Shown: in pieces, positions 50,311 to 63,490 of the stretch
How positions within the stretch are numbered: position 1 is the first letter of the stretch
How the letters are laid out: each line of letters starts with the position of its first letter
From: Pardosa pseudoannulata
Taxonomy: Eukaryota; Arthropoda; Arachnida; Araneae; Lycosidae
Assembly (NCBI GenBank): GCA_032207245.1
Contig: CM063502.1
Span: forward strand, 109,848,691 to 109,912,690
Length of the DNA stretch: 64,000 bases
Direction: 5' to 3'
The notes under the pieces: model-generated
The model's input: the letters and a program-made list of their open reading frames with translations, nothing else
Told to the model about the DNA's origin: nothing
The model's database searches: none
Translations under genes and position numbers: made by a program

Positions 50311-51599
50311 ATTGCATTACAGTTGACAGCAAAAAGAATGTCTCTACAGCAGGGGCTAAACTTTGATAACAAATGAATGAATGAATGAATAATTTATATT
50401 ACTGTTTACTTAAAATTATTTTAGCACATGTTCATATTAGAAGTTCAATTTTTAACAGTACATTAGTCTTGATTACATGTAGAACTTGAAGAATTTTGTT
50501 TTCTAAACAGGCTTATATCATATATAAACATATATACCCTAAGATAATCAGACAATAAGACATCTATCTACTAAACAAGTCAGTATTTGTAACCCTTTTA
50601 AAAATTTACAGAAAATCTATTTTAAAGAGAGTGAATTTTTAAAATTTCAGTACCTTGATGGTTCTCCAGGAACTACAAATACAAAGAAAAGCTAAAACTG
50701 ATAAGATTGGAACAATTCAAATTAGAAAGTCATAACTTTAAAATAGCTTTTTTAAAGCATCCCCAATAAAAAAAGTTTAAACAGATTTCATTGAGGTGAA
50801 TTTGAAAATAAAACTTAGATATAAAAAACATGCATAATTTATATAAGATTGAGAGAATTTTAAATAAATTATTATATGAATCTAATAATTTAACTAAAAA
50901 TTAAAATGAAAACATAATTTTGTAGCCAAAATCATCCCATGGCAACATATTCTAGATATGCACTCCACACATTAGTAACAACACTAAGACTTTTTGCACA
51001 TAACACTCAGCACACTAATATTATCTTCATATATACATAATTAGATGCATTACATTAATACCATAATTTTCCCTTTCAACACATTGCTGTACATTATCAA
51101 GTTAACAAACATAATTTGGAGAAAGAGGCATTTTGTTCTAATTATGTGATCAGTGATCACACCAAACAAAATATTCTAAGAATAAAATTAATCATGCCTC
51201 TAAAACAATAGATTCTGTTATTTCTCATCAAACAACTTTTAACAAGACTCAACCTTAAACAAGATGACGATAAAATGAAAGACTTGATTAATTGAAAATT
51301 TACATTTACATATATATATTCACAATATCTCTTTTTATACATTAGTCCATCTTAAGGAGAAATCAACACATCCCTTAGGATCACAAACATATACTAATAT
51401 AACAAATAAGGATACCGGATTTATCACAAATGTTAAAGCAAGGTTAATCATTGCTAAAATAAAAGATAAAATTCTACTTAAGCAACTAAATCTCTACACA
51501 TGCAGAAACAGCAAGGAGGTGATCCTTCTTAGGTAAATCAAAACAATAAGGCATAATTGGTGACAGGAAAGTAACATTAAATAGGAAAATATGAACATA

Positions 51600-51662
51600 T
51601 CATAATGGTTTTCTCCTAGTTTTTGATTTGCTAGTTCTTGGTAAAGTTGCATACCCAGACAC
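51600..51662 (-). CDS. ReepA: REEP terminal exon
   Basis: This exon has 63 coding bp: 20 codons plus TGA. The acceptor is TTTATTTCAG. It joins exon e in phase 0 and reads [20 protein letters not shown], a short basic C-terminus. The 3' untranslated region must run leftward from 51599; its end was not fixed because AT-rich sequence offers many poly(A) signals. Confidence 0.78.
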   Translation of the reverse strand: MSGYATLPRTSKSKTRRKPL

Positions 51663-53118
51663 CTGAAATAAAAACATGCTTTATATAGAATACAAACAGC
51701 ACGAAACAGACTTGTTATTGTTTTAAACTTAAATCCTAGATTTTTGTTAGAGGATTTCAACATGCCTGAAACAATCTTCAAACTAGAATCATACTCAGAT
51801 TCAATTTGTAGTAGTAAGGTGGTTCATTAAGGATTTGTCTACAAAGACAGGACTATAATAAATACTAGACCAGTATTCTATTTTTAAAGATAAATTTTAT
51901 TTACATTTGAATTTTCACTTTTTTAATCCCAAATTGTGTATAACAACTAAGTAAAACATCAAATTATTTTTATAACAACAAGCAATGTAGCAGCATAACT
52001 AGAATGCAGCTTATTGTGAGCTTTAGTAAGACATGTAAGATTTTAATCAATTTAAATATCTGAGCCAATGGTGTTGTTCTGATGAAAATTAATGATACAA
52101 CATTTTTGATTCCCTAAAATCATTAAAATAAGTTTTAAAGTTCAAATTCTGATTAAAATATGAATAATTATCCGTGATCAAACAATCGAGAAGTTTATAT
52201 TAAAGCCTCTAATAGACCATGACTAGAAGACAGCACTGGTTAACTAAATAAAAATGTAAACAAATTAAACAAAATTCCATACACATACTAAGAAGATTTG
52301 CTGAAATCACTACAGTGTTGAGAAATTTAATATTCCTCATTTTAATACAAACAATGAATGAACTTAATATATCATTTTGTAAAAAGTCATTTTATTGAGC
52401 ATTAATTTATGTAGTTCAAGGTGAATATGTATTATTTAAGACACACTTCAAATATATGATGCATAACTAAAGATTTTAATTATACTTTAGAAAATAATTT
52501 TACTGTGTTTTCCAGTGATTATACCCTACACAAAAATTTTACAATGCAAGTTCCACAAATGATCAAAACACTACAAAAACAGTTTAGTTGTTCTGTCTTA
52601 AATGTTAAAAAAAACGACCCTAAAATATGATGTAACTTAAAGATACAAAACATATGCAGAGTGTGAATCGTTATAAATGTAAATTAATGTGTATGATGAC
52701 AGTACATTCATAGTTTGTACTTTTAAATATAATCAAAAGAATGAGTTCAAATAAAAAGAACCAAGAGCAGCATTTGTAAAGCCTTAAAAATTGATATAAA
52801 AATCATGTTTATGATTGAAATTATATGATTGGCTTCCATACTTGCAGAGTATTGTATCATAAAAAAAGATATTTGAGCACTGAAAAAACATAGTCAGAAT
52901 GAAATATCCTAGAGTTATTAAATCACAGCCTCATATCAATAGTTGTGATATGAAATATTACATTCACAGATTGCAATTATTTTCATTTATCATAACTTTA
53001 GCCCAATATATGAAGTTAAATCTTGATATAGGAATATCACAGAAGTGCAAGGCAAGACAAGAAAAATTGCATATAGAAACAGTAATTACTCAAAATGTTA
53101 TAACATAATATACTGACT

Positions 53119-53205
<87 letters not shown>

Positions 53206-55184
53206 ACTCACTCACTCACTCACTCACTCACACACACACAGAGAGAGAGAGAAAGAGAGAAATGTAAGCCACTCATTGATACAACAAATTAAAATATTAG
53301 ACTTATGAGTATTTATAAAATGAGAGAAATATGCAAAAAGAAAATGTTAAGTTAATAAACAAAGTTTTCAAAAACCTTATGAAGAAAACCATACTTAATA
53401 TTAAAAAGAGAGAAAAAAAAACCTTAAATATAACTAATATTTATTTTAACTTTGTCATTAACAAATTAATATTATCTATCACTAAACAACTTCCTATTTA
53501 AATAAGCATAAATTGAGCAATTAAATATAATAATTTGTATTTTGAGATATAATTATTAATTAATCAAATATACTGCAAATGAATAACATAACTAAAATAT
53601 ATAACTGCCTCCATCTTTTCAGTCTGTTATATCCATTAACAAAATTATGTTAATGTTAAACAATTTTACAGGCTTTCAAAGCCACACAGCAAGTCAAACA
53701 TGCTTAAATGCTGTTAACATATAAGTTCATGCACATAAATAGTTTTAATAATAGTCAATTCAAATATTCTGAAATTAAAAATAAGTTTTACATCACATTG
53801 TATCATGCAAAACATTTTAAAATCCAGACTAAAACTGAAAATAAGTAGTTGAAATCTATAAAGAACACAAGGAGTGAAAAATATTATTAATATTTTTAAA
53901 AATGAATCATACCTCTTCATATGAGTTTTGCTTGGAAAGAACTTTACTCTTTGGCTGTAATCCTTTAACAGCTTTAACAATCCGAGGTCTTCTTGAAACC
54001 ACCCCTCCCTGAGAACTATAAAAAGTAACACAAATTTTATAAAACATTTTAATGAACAAAATTACTGAAATTAAAGAAGGTTAATGTATGGAATCTGGCT
54101 GATAAATTTGAAGCACATATAAAAATTTCTTATTTGCTATGTTTTTATCCTGCAACAAAATTTAAAACTAAATATTATTATAAATTTTGTAGATAAGTCA
54201 GAATTTTATTTCCAGTAAAACTAGGAATAAAATGAATAATTTTATTTCTAGCTTCCAGAATCAGTTTTACCAGATATCCAGAGTTCCTTATACTACTACA
54301 TACAATTTTGATTTGGTTCATAGATGTAATAGTTGATTCTAATACATCTGAGAAGCATTTTCTAAATTTTCACCTTCAGACATCCAGTCAGATATCCAGC
54401 ACTTTTGTGCAGAAATCTAGATGGGATTCAAGATATTTAAAGACTAACCAGATAGGCTGAATACCTGATACTTGCCAGATTTCTTTCATCCATAAGTGAA
54501 ACATACCCACAAGGCTTTGTATAAATACCAAGATTTAGATCTGTGGTTCCCAACTTTTACAGTCTACCCCCAACCTCCTTTTAAAAGAAAAAATATTCGA
54601 ATGCCCTATCCTTTTCCACAATAGCTAATTATACTATATTAAAATATTGTTGCATATTATCTATACTTAATCTGCTTATCAATCCATTAACAAACACAAA
54701 ATAAAATTAAATAAAATAAACATCAAATGTAGCAAAAATTTATTTATTAATAATTTTTGAATAACCATAAATCAATAAGAAATTTTTAAAAAAAATGAGA
54801 TTTGGGGCTGAGTGGAGTTTTGTTAATATGGGGTTCCAATTTCATTAACATCATTCATAAATCCCCACATTCAGTGATGTTCTTAGTTAACTAGCAATTG
54901 CACTAAGCCCCTGATTTGATGAAAGAAATGCAATTAAAGTTTTTGTACCCTATCCCAAGAAGCCAAACAGTGGCCTGTGGTGGCATTATTAAAATTTATA
55001 TTTATAATTGAAAATATATTGCATTTATTATGGTATATACAATATTATTCAATCCATTTACTGATATTTTTATAGTTATCATCAATATTTTTAAACATTA
55101 TGTCTACTAGCCATCAAACTTGATTGCCTTAAGACCTTCCATTTGCCTCTGAACCCACTAGTGCTCTCCTGAAAGGCTTTAGTG

Positions 55185-55262
<78 letters not shown>

Positions 55263-57977
55263 GGGGCAGTCCCACACTTGCTGGAAAATGATTTATATAA
55301 AAATTATCTTTCATCAATGCATCAAGGAGGAAACATTACACAAATACAATTATAGTTTATTTAAGAATTGGCCCAAAATCAATACTGTAATCTAATTCAA
55401 TCATAGAAAACTTTATTTCAATTTTCCAACAAAATTTATCACAATATATTGAACAGTAGTTATCAATAAGAGAATCACAGATATTTTAAAGGAACGAAAT
55501 AATTCTATATAAAGAGCAGAAATAAATTTATAACTGCAAAACAGAAAAAAAGTAATAAGATCTTATAATGATAAACCAATAAACTGAACAACCCTTATAA
55601 ATACCCTTAAAAATATATACAGTTGTCACATTAACCACCTTTACCTTATAGACTGTCCTCTACTTCTAGACAACTTTTCATCCTCTGATAAAATGCCTTC
55701 TGACAGCCAGCGATGTCGTAAAGGCTGATCATCAGAACCACTATCAGTTTCATCTGAGCATAAATACAAATATTATGTGAAGACAAGACAAAATCTATGC
55801 TTTTTTACACATAATACTTTGTAGACTTTTGTGTAACTTTAACAGACTTTAAATATGCAGGTTCAATACATTTTACAAAATGAAAATACATTACTATATA
55901 TCATGAAATACATAAACTATTACTATTGATTTCCTGACACTTTTGCTAAGGTCAATAAATTTTAGATATATGTTCTAATTTGTGCCCAAACTTGCTTAGA
56001 AATCCTGTTTTATAAAAATCTTGTAAATTGAAATTGAATAACAGTTTTATCACAGTTTGAAAGCATTATCATTAATACACTAGTATAAATCTTAACACAA
56101 GTCTAATCAAATTAAATTTAACTAAATTATAAAAATAATTAAAAGGAGTACAGTGTCATTTTTAAATAAAATACTGCACTTTTAAAAACTGCATTTTTAT
56201 CTTTTTGTTTTTAGTAACTGTGACTGGCAGTCAAAGAAATAATTTTCCATTTATAAATTTGTTATACATTATCACAAAATAATTAAAATAAATGTTATGT
56301 ATAACCATAAGAATCACTATTTAGCACTTTTATCAACAGCTACAGCTGAATTTAAATAAATTTATATGACATATTTAATATAATTTTTTGGTAAAGGTTA
56401 TAATAATTAGGTATGATGGTAATTTATACACAAATTTTCTATTTCTAAATTTAAAGCTCTAAAAGACAAAATACTGATTAATCATGTCATTAATGAAAAT
56501 ATATGGAACACACAAATTACTAAATTCATAAAAAAATATTAACAAAGATATCATTTTAACATATACTGACACTTGCAGAGAAAATTAGAGAAACTTATTA
56601 GAAATATATGTAGAACTGACACCAAAAGGTAGAATGTAAAGAAATCCAGTATATACATATGCTAAATTTAGCTTCAATGAATGATATAAAATAATAAAAA
56701 ACTTTTAGTTCTGTCAAGAAATCATATCTTATTTGCAAGTTCTCTATTTTGTAATCTAAAAGACTGTTATTCTGGCCTTCACCACTCTGTCAACTATCTA
56801 AGTACACTTGCTCAATATTTAAATCTACTTTAATTGAAGAACAATAAATTAAAACAAAAATATTAATAAAATAACCAAAAACTGAAGATATAATTAAATG
56901 ATAATTCACTTAGAAAAATCTAAATTCAGATACATTATTTCAAGAAAGAATTGATTCAATAAAATATCCTCTCTGCCAATCAGAGTATGCGTTTAACCAG
57001 TCCCCTTTGAGAAGAATGTTAAATACTTGAATACTTATTTAGACAGTCCTCTAATTCCAAAAAGACCATTAAGCACTCCATCTATAAATTTTATAAAGAT
57101 AAAAGGGATAATGTGCACCTCTTGTATCACAAAAGAATGAGTAAGAGCAAATAAGCAGAATAAGATAGCTTTAAAATTCAAACTTCTCTATGTTTTCCTG
57201 ATCTGAGGTTTAGTGGCTACTATTAATAATCAGAAATTGCAAACTGTGCAGAACAAAACTTTACAATCTATATGCAAGACAATTCTCTAGCTTACCAAAT
57301 CCATGCCACATAAAGACTATAACATACAGCCAATTAGGCATGCTATTAAGTGTCAGGCAGTTAATTTCTTTCCTAACTTTATGGCCACTAGCAATGAAGA
57401 GATTGAAAACCTTTAGAACTATGATCATCAAGTTTTTCAAAAGGCCCAGAGCTACCACTATCCTGCCCCTTTTTTAAAGCCAATACCTATTTAGCCCACA
57501 TTTTTAGTTTTGTATCTTTTTTCCCTAATTGATTTAGTAAGAAAATTAGTTTATACAGGAGAGGATGGGATCAAATGATTCTAATTACAAATACAGTGAT
57601 TTAAAATGATGATTTAATCAATAAAAATGCTTCTTGGCTTTAACAGGATGTATTATGATAAATCTTTGTAAATCAAACAGAACTTCTCTCAACATTGACC
57701 CCTCCAGTTCTGTAAATGGTGACTGTTAAATTATAAAATTCTGATGGGATCAAGAGGTAGTCAGTATTACTTCCTATACAAAGATATCACAAAAACATCA
57801 AAGACATAAGACATGACTGAAACTCAAGTCAAGCATGAAACACAATCATATAATGTTGGCAGCTATATCATGATAAATCTAAGAGAATACTGAAGTATAA
57901 CATCAATTCATTCAAACAGGTTTTTCATTTTTTATAATTTTTTTTTCTAGCAAACAACAGCATTGCTAGAAAATTTA

Positions 57978-58027
<50 letters not shown>

Positions 58028-58367
58028 TGAAACCAGGTTTGGTTTAATACACCATGGTCTACTTTTTATGAGAGCTTATAAAGACACAAACCTACTACTT
58101 AAAGCTAATTCTATATGACTATGATCATACAAGCCAGATTTGAATACACAAATTCTGTTATCAAGGTGCAGAACCCTGTCCACTGAAATGATATGAAACC
58201 AGAGCAGTTTATTTTTCTTCACTACTGGAAATCAAGTGCTCAAAATTATTCTTAAATAGTAGCTCAAGAAAATGTGGAAACAATCATAAAAATTTCACAG
58301 AAAAAGATGTAATTTATGTTCATAAGAACTGAAAAAAATTATATAGAATTTTATGAAACTTAGTTGA

Positions 58368-58400
<33 letters not shown>

Positions 58401-60745
58401 AAAACTATCACATTTCAGGGTAACTATTAATAAAGTCAGTTATAAAATCAATAAATAGACAAAAAATGTGATATTACAGAAAACTCTCCAGAGAGCTAAA
58501 AGTCAGAAAAAGTTGGAATTAGTAAAAAAATTCATATAAAACATTATGGCATAAAATTTAAGAATTATGTACAAGAGATGATCTACTTGATACCTATTAA
58601 ACTATTAGTAGCTGAAGCAGTAGATGAAAAATGCTGAGATGAGCCACCAACATCTTCAGCTAAATCATTCATGCTGTAGCTCTTGCGTAAATGCTGAACC
58701 AAGGTTTCTTGGCCCTGTTCAGTAAATAATTTATTTTGTTCTTTTAAATTATGGTCAATACAATAAAAGCAAATAGCATTATAACTAGTTTAAAAATTAA
58801 GCTGCAAAGCAAAACTATGATAAATTGCATTATTCAGATAAAAAAGTGAACTAAAAATTTTTATCTAAAAATAATATGAAATGTTGACATTAATTAGCAA
58901 GCACAACAGCAAATATATATATTAAGAACTTGCAGAAACATCTATACTTTATTTTTAATAGTTGAAAAAAATAAAGTACACTTTAGAACACTATATTTCA
59001 ATTGAATTTAAAATTTTCTTTCAGAGGAACTAAAAATTTATATTTTGTTTTTATTATAATTAAAAACACTTTTAAGTAAAATAATTATGTTAAAAAGATA
59101 CAATAATACAAAAAGTTTTTATCCAAAGAGTTGAAATGATTTTGATTGAATTTAATAAAGTCTTTATTTTAATACAAAGCAACATATATGGGGAATTCTC
59201 TAGTTGATGAGGTATTAATGTAAATTGCTATATGGATAATTTATTCAAACACAAATGAATGGTTTTAAACTGACACAGACATGCCAACATTCATGCACTT
59301 GTGTCCAAAGCAACAGTGTGGTTTGAAATTTTAAAATGCTAATTACAGATTATATACAAGTATATATCTTATTGGTTTCTGAATTAAAATTAGACTAAAA
59401 ATATTTACACGGTAGTAAATTATAAAATGTAAATTAAAATTTATGCTTTTAAAAATGTATGAGTTGCTTTTTTTAGCTTTAACAATTCATTTTTCAGAAC
59501 AGTGTTTCTTATACCAACATTGACGCTGATTAAAATATTTCCATTTTTCTATCTGCAGGGGTTCTAGAGTTTGTCTACCAAAATTCAGTTTGGTTCTTCT
59601 ACACAGTACTGAAAACTATTTAACATGCAGCATTACTGTGTGGAAAGAGTAATATTCAGCAGTATTTTTTATAAACTTCGTATTTAATGGCTGAACTGTA
59701 ATCTTTTAGCTGTTCAAAAGTTTTGTTCTTTTCCAGAGAAATCTGAGGAGTATCTGGAGTTATCAAATTTTCTCATTTCTCTGGAGCAATTCTGGAGAAT
59801 CCAGAGTAGTTGGCAAATCTGCTGACAGATGCAAAAATCTACTTTCATATGCTAGGTAACTAATATTGTTAAAATTTTAATTTTACAGTATAAAACATAA
59901 TCAATACTTCAAACTGAAAGTTAAACATTACAGTGACAAATTCAATTATACAGTGACAGTAATCCACAGAAATGAGCAATCACTTTTTTTTTAAACTATA
60001 TTACAGAACCTAAAACTGTAAAAAGGAAAAAAAATTTAACTAGCATAAAGATGAAAATCATAAGATATATAAGAAATAGTGACATTCCTAAGTATTTAAT
60101 ATGTAAATATTAGAAAGTGAAAATTAAAGATGGTAAAAAAAGAAGAAAATTAGAATAAATTTTTAATATATTCTGCTTTTCTGAGCATTTCTCTTATTAG
60201 CCTACACCAGTGGTAAGGACATTTAAAAAAATATTCCTCCTATATATGCACCTTAATTTAATGGAATTCTTAAAATACAGAGTAAATGAACTAGGAACAC
60301 TGAAATCCTTAAAATAGTGTTTAATATGCTGGTATCCAAAGAGATAACACACGGTACAAAACTATCTTTAAAATAACAATGGCAGCAAATCTATTGTTTT
60401 CACATCACCTAATTAAACATATTTTAATTTAAAAAATAGTGAGAAATTAAAAAATTCAATAACTATTTTTGGAAGAAGTTTTCAAACTTATAAAAATCCT
60501 TTAATCTATATAGGATAAATTCATAGATGTAGAATAAATGCATTCTTCTTATCTTAATCAGCAGTCACACAAGCATGGGTTGTCTTTAAAAACTTACGTG
60601 TAATAAGAATAAATGAATTATCATTTATATCCCCTATTTGGAAGAGCACTTGCAAATTACTATATTTAATAATCTTGCCTGAAATATGCAACAAATAAAT
60701 ATTATGTTCTGAAACATTAAGGCATTATACGGATGAATCATTAAA

Positions 60746-60784
<39 letters not shown>

Positions 60785-62091
60785 TTTAATTTATGTTTTT
60801 TCCCATTTTAACGATTTTAAATATTTTTAAAGAAAAGCCTCTGTTTCATGATTAAATAGTGATAATCCTGAATTTTGAGGAAAAATTTGTTTTAATCAAC
60901 AGTATTTTTAAAATAATTGTATGTTAGTTAACATTTTATTAAAAAATACCTTTAAGGCAGTTTGCATCACAACTGCAGTGGCATAGCTCAAGCCTTTTGA
61001 TCCCAGCTGCAGAACAGTATTATAACCTTGATCCCTTGCTTTTGCAATATAGTCATCTATTTCCTAAAATAATAATAATAATAATAATATGAAAGAAAAT
61101 ATAGTACAATACTATAAAGTAAAAACTATCAAGTTCTTAATTTAAACAAATAAAAGAATTATCTTAACCTTCTGACTGTTGAGAACAATCAATACAAAAA
61201 AAGATGCATCAGTCATCTTTTCAATAATACTTATCTAGATTTTTCATGATCAATTTTATTAATGTGGCTTTACTCGCTGCTGATCTCACTATAGTACACA
61301 TAATAATTTGAGTAATAAACTTCAATTAGTATGGATTAATTCACTATAATGTAATATGAAAATAAAATTAATACTGTGGAAATAAATTTTGCTTCATTGT
61401 AATAATAGCTTTTGGCAGTTTTGAACCTCAAATTGATATAACCTTGGACAACATGGTAAAACTTAGACATGATTTAGGCTTTGACTCACTGGATACAGCT
61501 GATATCATAAAGTATATCAGCCTTTTGATGATGTATCACTAATCAGCATAGAACAAGCATATGAAAAAGAAGGTGAAAATTGAGAAAATGTACAAACAGA
61601 AACTGTAAAATGAATAATCTTGAAGAATTATTGAGTGCTATTGGTAGAGCCTCTACACAATAAAATAAGATACAAATGAAAAAAATTAGAAAATTATATT
61701 CTGTTTTATCCCACACTGTATGAAGAATTACAGGGAAAAATTTGATATTAAATACTTTGGCTTACTTTCTATTTATAATTTTTTAATAAACACTATGCAA
61801 TAAAAATTTTACATCTTTTTTTTTTATTAATTTTCATAACTTCAGGTAAAAGTACAAATATTTTAATCTTAAGAAAATCTGATAGGAATGGATAACTTAT
61901 TTTCCAATAGAAATAAAATTTCAATCAGTGCAGATTCATTTAATGTAATACTTTAGAGTAACCAATTAACAGTATTAAGTAAGGCAATTGTGTACTATCA
62001 AAAAAGTACAAATATATGGGTTTTATAATTAAAAAAATGAAATTTGTAGCCATACATTCATATTCTCACCGATACAACTTTTCATAAGTAC

Positions 62092-62130
<39 letters not shown>

Positions 62131-63490
62131 GAGTACAATAGATAGATGCCATGTGTTAAAACAGAAGCTTCTAAATTAAGGTAAATTTAACAATAAAAGA
62201 AATACACTCTTTATGAGACAAATTGATCAGCAGTGAACTAGTTTAAATAAACATCTTGTGTGCCAACAACTAGCTGAATACCTTGAGTAAAAAAGCTGAA
62301 TGAATCCTTGCTCAAGTGACTTACTTTCTTACATAACTTGAGCACCAAATGAGCATCATGTTGGTATAAAGTGAATAAAATAGATCTTAATATCAACTGA
62401 GTTTTAGTAATTTGTGTACATGGGGTAAGAGTCAGTTTTAAATATATACATAGGTGTAAGTGCGTATAAAACACACAAAGCAAAAATTTCACTAGTATGA
62501 GTAATTTTTCATATCAAGACATTTTATTTAAACATATATAATTTTGAAAAAAAACTTTTTAAAATAAGCAATGATATACATAAAATATTATACAATATCT
62601 TAATTATATTATTTAGAAGTCAATGAATGCATTATACAAGTTATTAATTTTTAAGTTGAAACTTAATACACAGTTCTACAACTACATTAACTAATTTGTG
62701 GTATTGTGTCACTTGGGCATTAAATCTTAAAGAAACCCTATTTTGAAAAAAAGAAAAAAAAAAGAAAAAAACTTATCACATTTTATAGCAAATTCAGTAA
62801 GTAAAATGTTAATAGATCAGATACATAATATGTAGAGAAATATTTGTAAAGAAATATTGTAATTTCCAAGGAATGATTCCAGATAAGAAGCTAGAAAAAA
62901 ACTTGTTCTTCAAAATATTTCCTTTTGTTAAATTATTTATCTTATTTGTACATAGACTAATAACATTTATTTATCTTATAAATCTTTAACCCTTTTTTAT
63001 ATCTATCTTATCTTAAAGATATGCTTTCAGAAAATACATCAAAAAATGACAAACAGTTTGCTAAGACAAAGAACTTGATCAAAATATACTGTAAGAAACT
63101 TCTATAATTTTTTTTACAATTGAAAATCTCTAGAAAAAAATGCAGCAATTTTGCTAGCTCAAGTTACATTTACTTAGTAGCAAACATACCAAGGACCTGA
63201 ACTAATTTAATACAGTAGTTGATAAAAATATATTGTTAGAATTCCTCTTTAAGTGGAAAATCATAAATTTAACTTATTTAATTTCATTACTCTTAATAGA
63301 TAAGTATAGGAATAACACTAAAAAAAACAGCAGAACAAAAGGAATTAAAATAAAAATTAATATTTGTACCTTTTCTCGTTTAGTCAATTGAGGATGAACA
63401 AATCGTCTGTATAAAATACTTGATCCCCGAGTAGCTGGTGAAAGCAGCCATATAACAAATAAAATTTTCATCTCATAATAAAATGGAAGC
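51600..63490 (-). CDS. ReepA: REEP1-4/ReepA-type ER-shaping protein, six C-terminal exons
   Basis: Seen: six minus-strand exons, 63370-63490, 60950-61063, 58594-58714, 55645-55753, 53913-54015 and 51600-51662. Each has AG/GT borders and the splice phases agree throughout, giving about 210 residues to a TGA. The first visible exon reads [18 protein letters not shown] and later [13 protein letters not shown], the diagnostic block of the TB2/DP1/HVA22 domain. It is followed by [13 protein letters not shown] and [18 protein letters not shown], matching the REEP1-4 order, and by a Ser/Arg/Lys-rich tail ending RRKPL. Known: REEP1-4 proteins sit in the ER membrane through hydrophobic hairpins, curve tubules and bind microtubules through the basic C-terminal part. 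The N-terminal ~60 residues and promoter must lie beyond 64000. Inference: single-copy conserved gene. The closest alternative is the REEP5/6 group, but the long basic tail argues for REEP1-4. Confidence 0.88.
53125..53262. repeat. Compound (CT)n-(CACT)n-(CA)n-(GA)n microsatellite
   Basis: About 75 bp of CT, then CACT units, CA units and a GA tract interrupted by AAAG. It lies in the REEP intron before the terminal exon. The CT and GA arms are complementary. Confidence 0.95.
53913..54015 (-). CDS. ReepA: REEP exon e (basic tail)
   Basis: This exon has 103 bp: one base plus 34 codons, phase 0 donor GAAGAG|GTATGA. The acceptor that keeps frame is TTTTTATAG just before TTCTCAGG. A competing AG six bases downstream would shift the frame and is rejected. 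The peptide [20 protein letters not shown] and onward is strongly basic, consistent with the microtubule-binding tail of the REEP1-4 group. Confidence 0.8.
55189..55259. repeat. (TA)n microsatellite
   Basis: About 71 bp of TA, in the REEP intron between exons d and e. Confidence 0.95.
55645..55753 (-). CDS. ReepA: REEP exon d (acidic/Ser-rich tail)
   Basis: This exon has 109 bp. Two bases complete an Asp codon from the previous exon, 35 codons follow, and two bases remain. The acceptor is TTTATGCTCAG and the donor AAG|GTAAAG. The peptide begins [20 protein letters not shown] and ends SRSRGQSI. It is a disordered tail with potential Ser phosphorylation sites. Assignment rests on phase continuity and codon openness, since the tail is weakly conserved in the family. 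Confidence 0.82.
57982..58021. repeat. (T)n homopolymer next to a SINE copy
   Basis: About 40 T, a few bases before the target duplication of the SINE at 58037. Confidence 0.9.
58037..58191 (-). mobile_element. Family A SINE, diverged, in a REEP intron
   Basis: TTAATACACCATGGTCTACT, then CCTACTACTTAAAGCTAATT and CCAGATTTGAATACA follow the inverted family order (tail, body, B-box). The duplication TATGAAACCAG lies at 58026-58036 and 58192-58202. The head is poorly preserved. Confidence 0.8.
58368..58398. repeat. (A)n homopolymer, ~31 bp
   Basis: A pure A run in the REEP intron upstream of exon d (transcript sense). Confidence 0.9.
58594..58714 (-). CDS. ReepA: REEP exon c ([13 protein letters not shown])
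   Basis: This exon has 121 bp, 40 codons plus one base (phase 1 donor). The acceptor ends GAACAG and the donor is ATAG|GTATCA. It encodes [20 protein letters not shown] and then a Ser/Ala/Thr-rich stretch. The SYSMNDL block matches the conserved SFSMQDL-like motif of REEP1-4. Confidence 0.9.
60751..60780. repeat. (TA)n microsatellite
   Basis: About 30 bp of TA, in the intron between REEP exons b and c. Confidence 0.9.
60950..61063 (-). CDS. ReepA: REEP exon b (amphipathic region after the membrane domain)
   Basis: This exon has 114 bp, 38 codons, phase 0 at both ends. The acceptor is TTATTTTAG and the donor is AAG|GTATTT. The product starts [20 protein letters not shown] and ends AVVMQTALK, corresponding to the conserved cytosolic segment that follows the KREKE motif in REEP1-4. 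A TAA/ATA trinucleotide run (about 61069-61088) lies just upstream of the acceptor. Confidence 0.92.
62095..62130. repeat. (TA)n microsatellite, imperfect
   Basis: A TA run with one TG interruption, in the intron between REEP exons a and b. Confidence 0.9.
63370..63490 (-). CDS. ReepA: REEP exon a (TB2/DP1/HVA22 core)
   Basis: This exon has 121 bp: one base completing a codon, then 40 codons. It begins after a TTTTTCAG acceptor and ends GAAAAG before GTACAA, phase 0. It encodes the FYYEMK...WLLSP...[11 protein letters not shown] block, which includes the last hydrophobic segment of the membrane domain. The first base would complete a TGG codon if the usual Trp of the family precedes LPFYYE. 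Confidence 0.92.

Noticed and set aside
51494..51781. Minus-strand 95-residue frame over the REEP terminal exon
   Set aside because: A different frame of the same exon running through intron and 3' untranslated sequence; the spliced frame ends at the TGA at 51600.
53714..54031. Minus-strand frame [18 protein letters not shown]
   Set aside because: It is REEP exon e read in the wrong frame and into the intron; the phase-consistent frame is the basic GGVVSRRP one.
54541..54620. hAT-like start TGTGGTTCCCAACTTTTAC
   Set aside because: Resembles a hAT terminus but no matching right end or 8-bp duplication was found.
57261..57458. Minus-strand frame in a REEP intron ([16 protein letters not shown]...)
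   Set aside because: No recognisable domain, no splice borders fitting the REEP phases; possibly an old repeat.
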